Positions 5,958 through 6,999 of a stretch of 6,999 bases of DNA are shown here, one piece after another. This DNA comes from Thermoplasmata archaeon (GTDB lineage: Archaea > Thermoplasmatota > Thermoplasmata > Thermoplasmatales > Thermoplasmataceae): the NCBI GenBank assembly GCA_021827885.1, contig JAKAUD010000105.1:1-6999 (forward strand), written 5' to 3'. Position numbers and translations under genes: made by a program. How positions within the stretch are numbered: position 1 is the first letter of the stretch; each line of letters starts with the position of its first letter. The notes beneath the pieces were generated by a model, which was not told the DNA's origin, ran no database searches, and worked only from the letters and a program-made list of their open reading frames with translations.

Positions 5958-6999
5958 ATACCACTCGACTCCTTCTTTCACTTTTGGATACCTGATCAAA
6001 CTTGCATCACCTGAGTTGCTCAAAATGCTTCTCCACAATATTTGGAAGATTCCTCTTTTCCCCCTGTTGACATCATGAATCACCCAGGCTAGGGCATTCT
6101 TTGAACCACTTATTCTTGAAATATCATACATAAGTTTGAGTTCTCTATTTACAGATTCCAACTGATCTATCCTTATCTCATTCATTTTTAGGTTTTTTAC
6201 CCAACTGGGTGCGTTATCCCATTCAAACATTGGTTTGAAAATCCTCTTTGAAGATATCAATGAGGTAAGCCGAATCTTTACGCCAGTTTTTAGCATAAAA
6301 TCCAGCAAATTATAAAGTCGGTAGAATTCTTCTACCCTTTTGCCTGGTTTAGAGATAAAGGCTATCATATGATAGCCCAGGTCTTTCTTCGATCTTTTTC
6401 CGACTCTTAATATTGCTTTTCTGGATGTTTTGCCTTCTTCTTCATACTCAATCTTGATATCACCAATTTTGCTTGAGACATCCTTCAATGAATTTATTAT
6501 GTTATCAAGATTGACTGGCACGTAATAATCTCCAAGGTGGACATGCAAACAGAGTGCTTCATTCTCTTTTCCAATTTCTGATCTCCTAAGGGTGTTTTCT
6601 CGGAGGCAATATTTGCAGATTTTGCCATTGAACTTATTCTCATCATACTTCAATACGGTAATTTTCCTGCCTGTTCCGCTTGTTGCCTTGATTCCAAAGG
6701 AATTCTCTTCCTTTAGGGGAGTTTCTGCAAAAATTCCACAATATACACACATTGAGGCTTTGTCAGGCGTATCTTGAATCAGAAAATTATTACCTATTGC
6801 CCTATTGAAAAATTCGCTGTAGTCTATAACTTTAGCTCGTTCGAACCTGGGCAACAGAACACTTGAGATAGCGTTGCAGATTCTATCATATTCTTTTTTG
6901 GCAAGATCGAGTGGAGCTTCCTTAAAGAGTGCTGCGTGGCTGATTGCGTCTATAGTTTTTCTTTGCAATATGTCTGCGTTTACAAAGATTTCCTTTCCA
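5544..6999 (-). CDS. cas10d: Cas10d large subunit of type I-D Cascade (partial, 5' end outside the window)
   Basis: The frame is open through the right edge (residues GKEIFVNADI precede the internal TTG at 6968), so this is the C-terminal part of a longer protein, about 485 residues of it. Cas10d (Csc3) proteins are usually around 700-1000 residues with an N-terminal HD nuclease that would lie outside this window. Numbering from the TTG at 6968, a four-cysteine zinc site is clear: CVYC (74-77) and CKYC (118-121). A mixed alpha/beta region follows (about 170-260, palm-like by position), with no GGDD cyclase motif, as expected for Cas10d. From about 265 the protein is mainly helical and ends in a basic segment (KWKRIKNRKGES), matching the small-subunit-like C-terminal domain. 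Position before csc2-csc1 supports the call. The HD domain itself cannot be checked here. Confidence 0.85.
   Translation of the reverse strand, partial: GKEIFVNADILQRKTIDAISHAALFKEAPLDLAKKEYDRICNAISSVLLPRFERAKVIDYSEFFNRAIGNNFLIQDTPDKASMCVYCGIFAETPLKEENSFGIKATSGTGRKITVLKYDENKFNGKICKYCLRENTLRRSEIGKENEALCLHVHLGDYYVPVNLDNIINSLKDVSSKIGDIKIEYEEEGKTSRKAILRVGKRSKKDLGYHMIAFISKPGKRVEEFYRLYNLLDFMLKTGVKIRLTSLISSKRIFKPMFEWDNAPSWVKNLKMNEIRIDQLESVNRELKLMYDISRISGSKNALAWVIHDVNRGKRGIFQILWRSILSNSGDASLIRYPKVKEGVEWYMEKYEKEINKAGMEKVVDEACGVSTKGPISNNDNTWIIREAMKVYLKYPKNSDKDLKEKIAGKIWDYANRQKYSGKETQMHCLGFSDAFVDLMRSEFKQRIPGNDYRKDLISQFALMYNIEKWKRIKNRKGESEVNE
5969..5974 (-). promoter_or_regulatory. Internal Shine-Dalgarno sequence within cas10d
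   Basis: The minus strand reads AAGGAG within codons for Lys-Glu-Gly-Val. It lies 11 bases before an in-frame ATG and could drive separate translation of the C-terminal domain. The codons themselves can explain the bases, so it may be coincidental. Confidence 0.45.

Noticed and set aside
5544..6999. Cas10 of a type III system (cyclic oligoadenylate synthase)
   Set aside because: No GGDD motif is seen in the visible part, and the neighbours are Csc2, Csc1 and a Cas3 helicase rather than Csm or Cmr subunits.

Overview
The window holds the 3' part of a type I-D CRISPR-Cas operon, entirely on the minus strand, followed by what looks like the leader and first repeat of its CRISPR array at the left edge. 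In transcription order (right to left) the genes are: cas10d (5' end cut off by the window edge), csc2 (cas7d), csc1 (cas5d), a helicase-only cas3, cas4, cas1 and cas2. Subtype I-D is assigned because Csc2-like and Csc1-like proteins occur together, the Cas3 has no HD nuclease domain, and a zinc-finger Cas10d-like large subunit heads the visible set.

The organism is most likely an AT-rich archaeon. Arginine is often encoded by AGA/AGG, TTG and possibly GTG serve as start codons, and the putative repeat has a short palindrome followed by an ATTGATAC end, similar to the ATTGAAAC/G ends of many archaeal repeats. No marker gene outside the cas cluster is present, so a lineage (for example Thermoplasmata or Crenarchaeota) cannot be fixed.

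Right part (about 3814-6999): effector genes. Cas10d, Csc2 and Csc1 would form the crRNA-guided surveillance complex. A strong internal Shine-Dalgarno sequence and ATG near the 3' end of cas10d could give a separate 137-residue small subunit (Cas11d). Middle (1915-3801): the Cas3 helicase, which would unwind and translocate along target DNA. In I-D the nuclease HD domain is on Cas10d, and here it would lie beyond the window. Left-middle (207-1940): the adaptation module cas4-cas1-cas2, which selects and integrates new spacers. Left edge (1-206): a gene-free AT-rich leader with a TATA-like element and a repeat-like sequence whose 3' handle points out of the window.

Neighbouring genes overlap or almost touch at every junction, so co-transcription and translational coupling are likely. 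No cas6 is visible. The crRNA-processing nuclease must be encoded outside the window if the system is complete. I see no mobile element, tRNA, rRNA or credible plus-strand gene.
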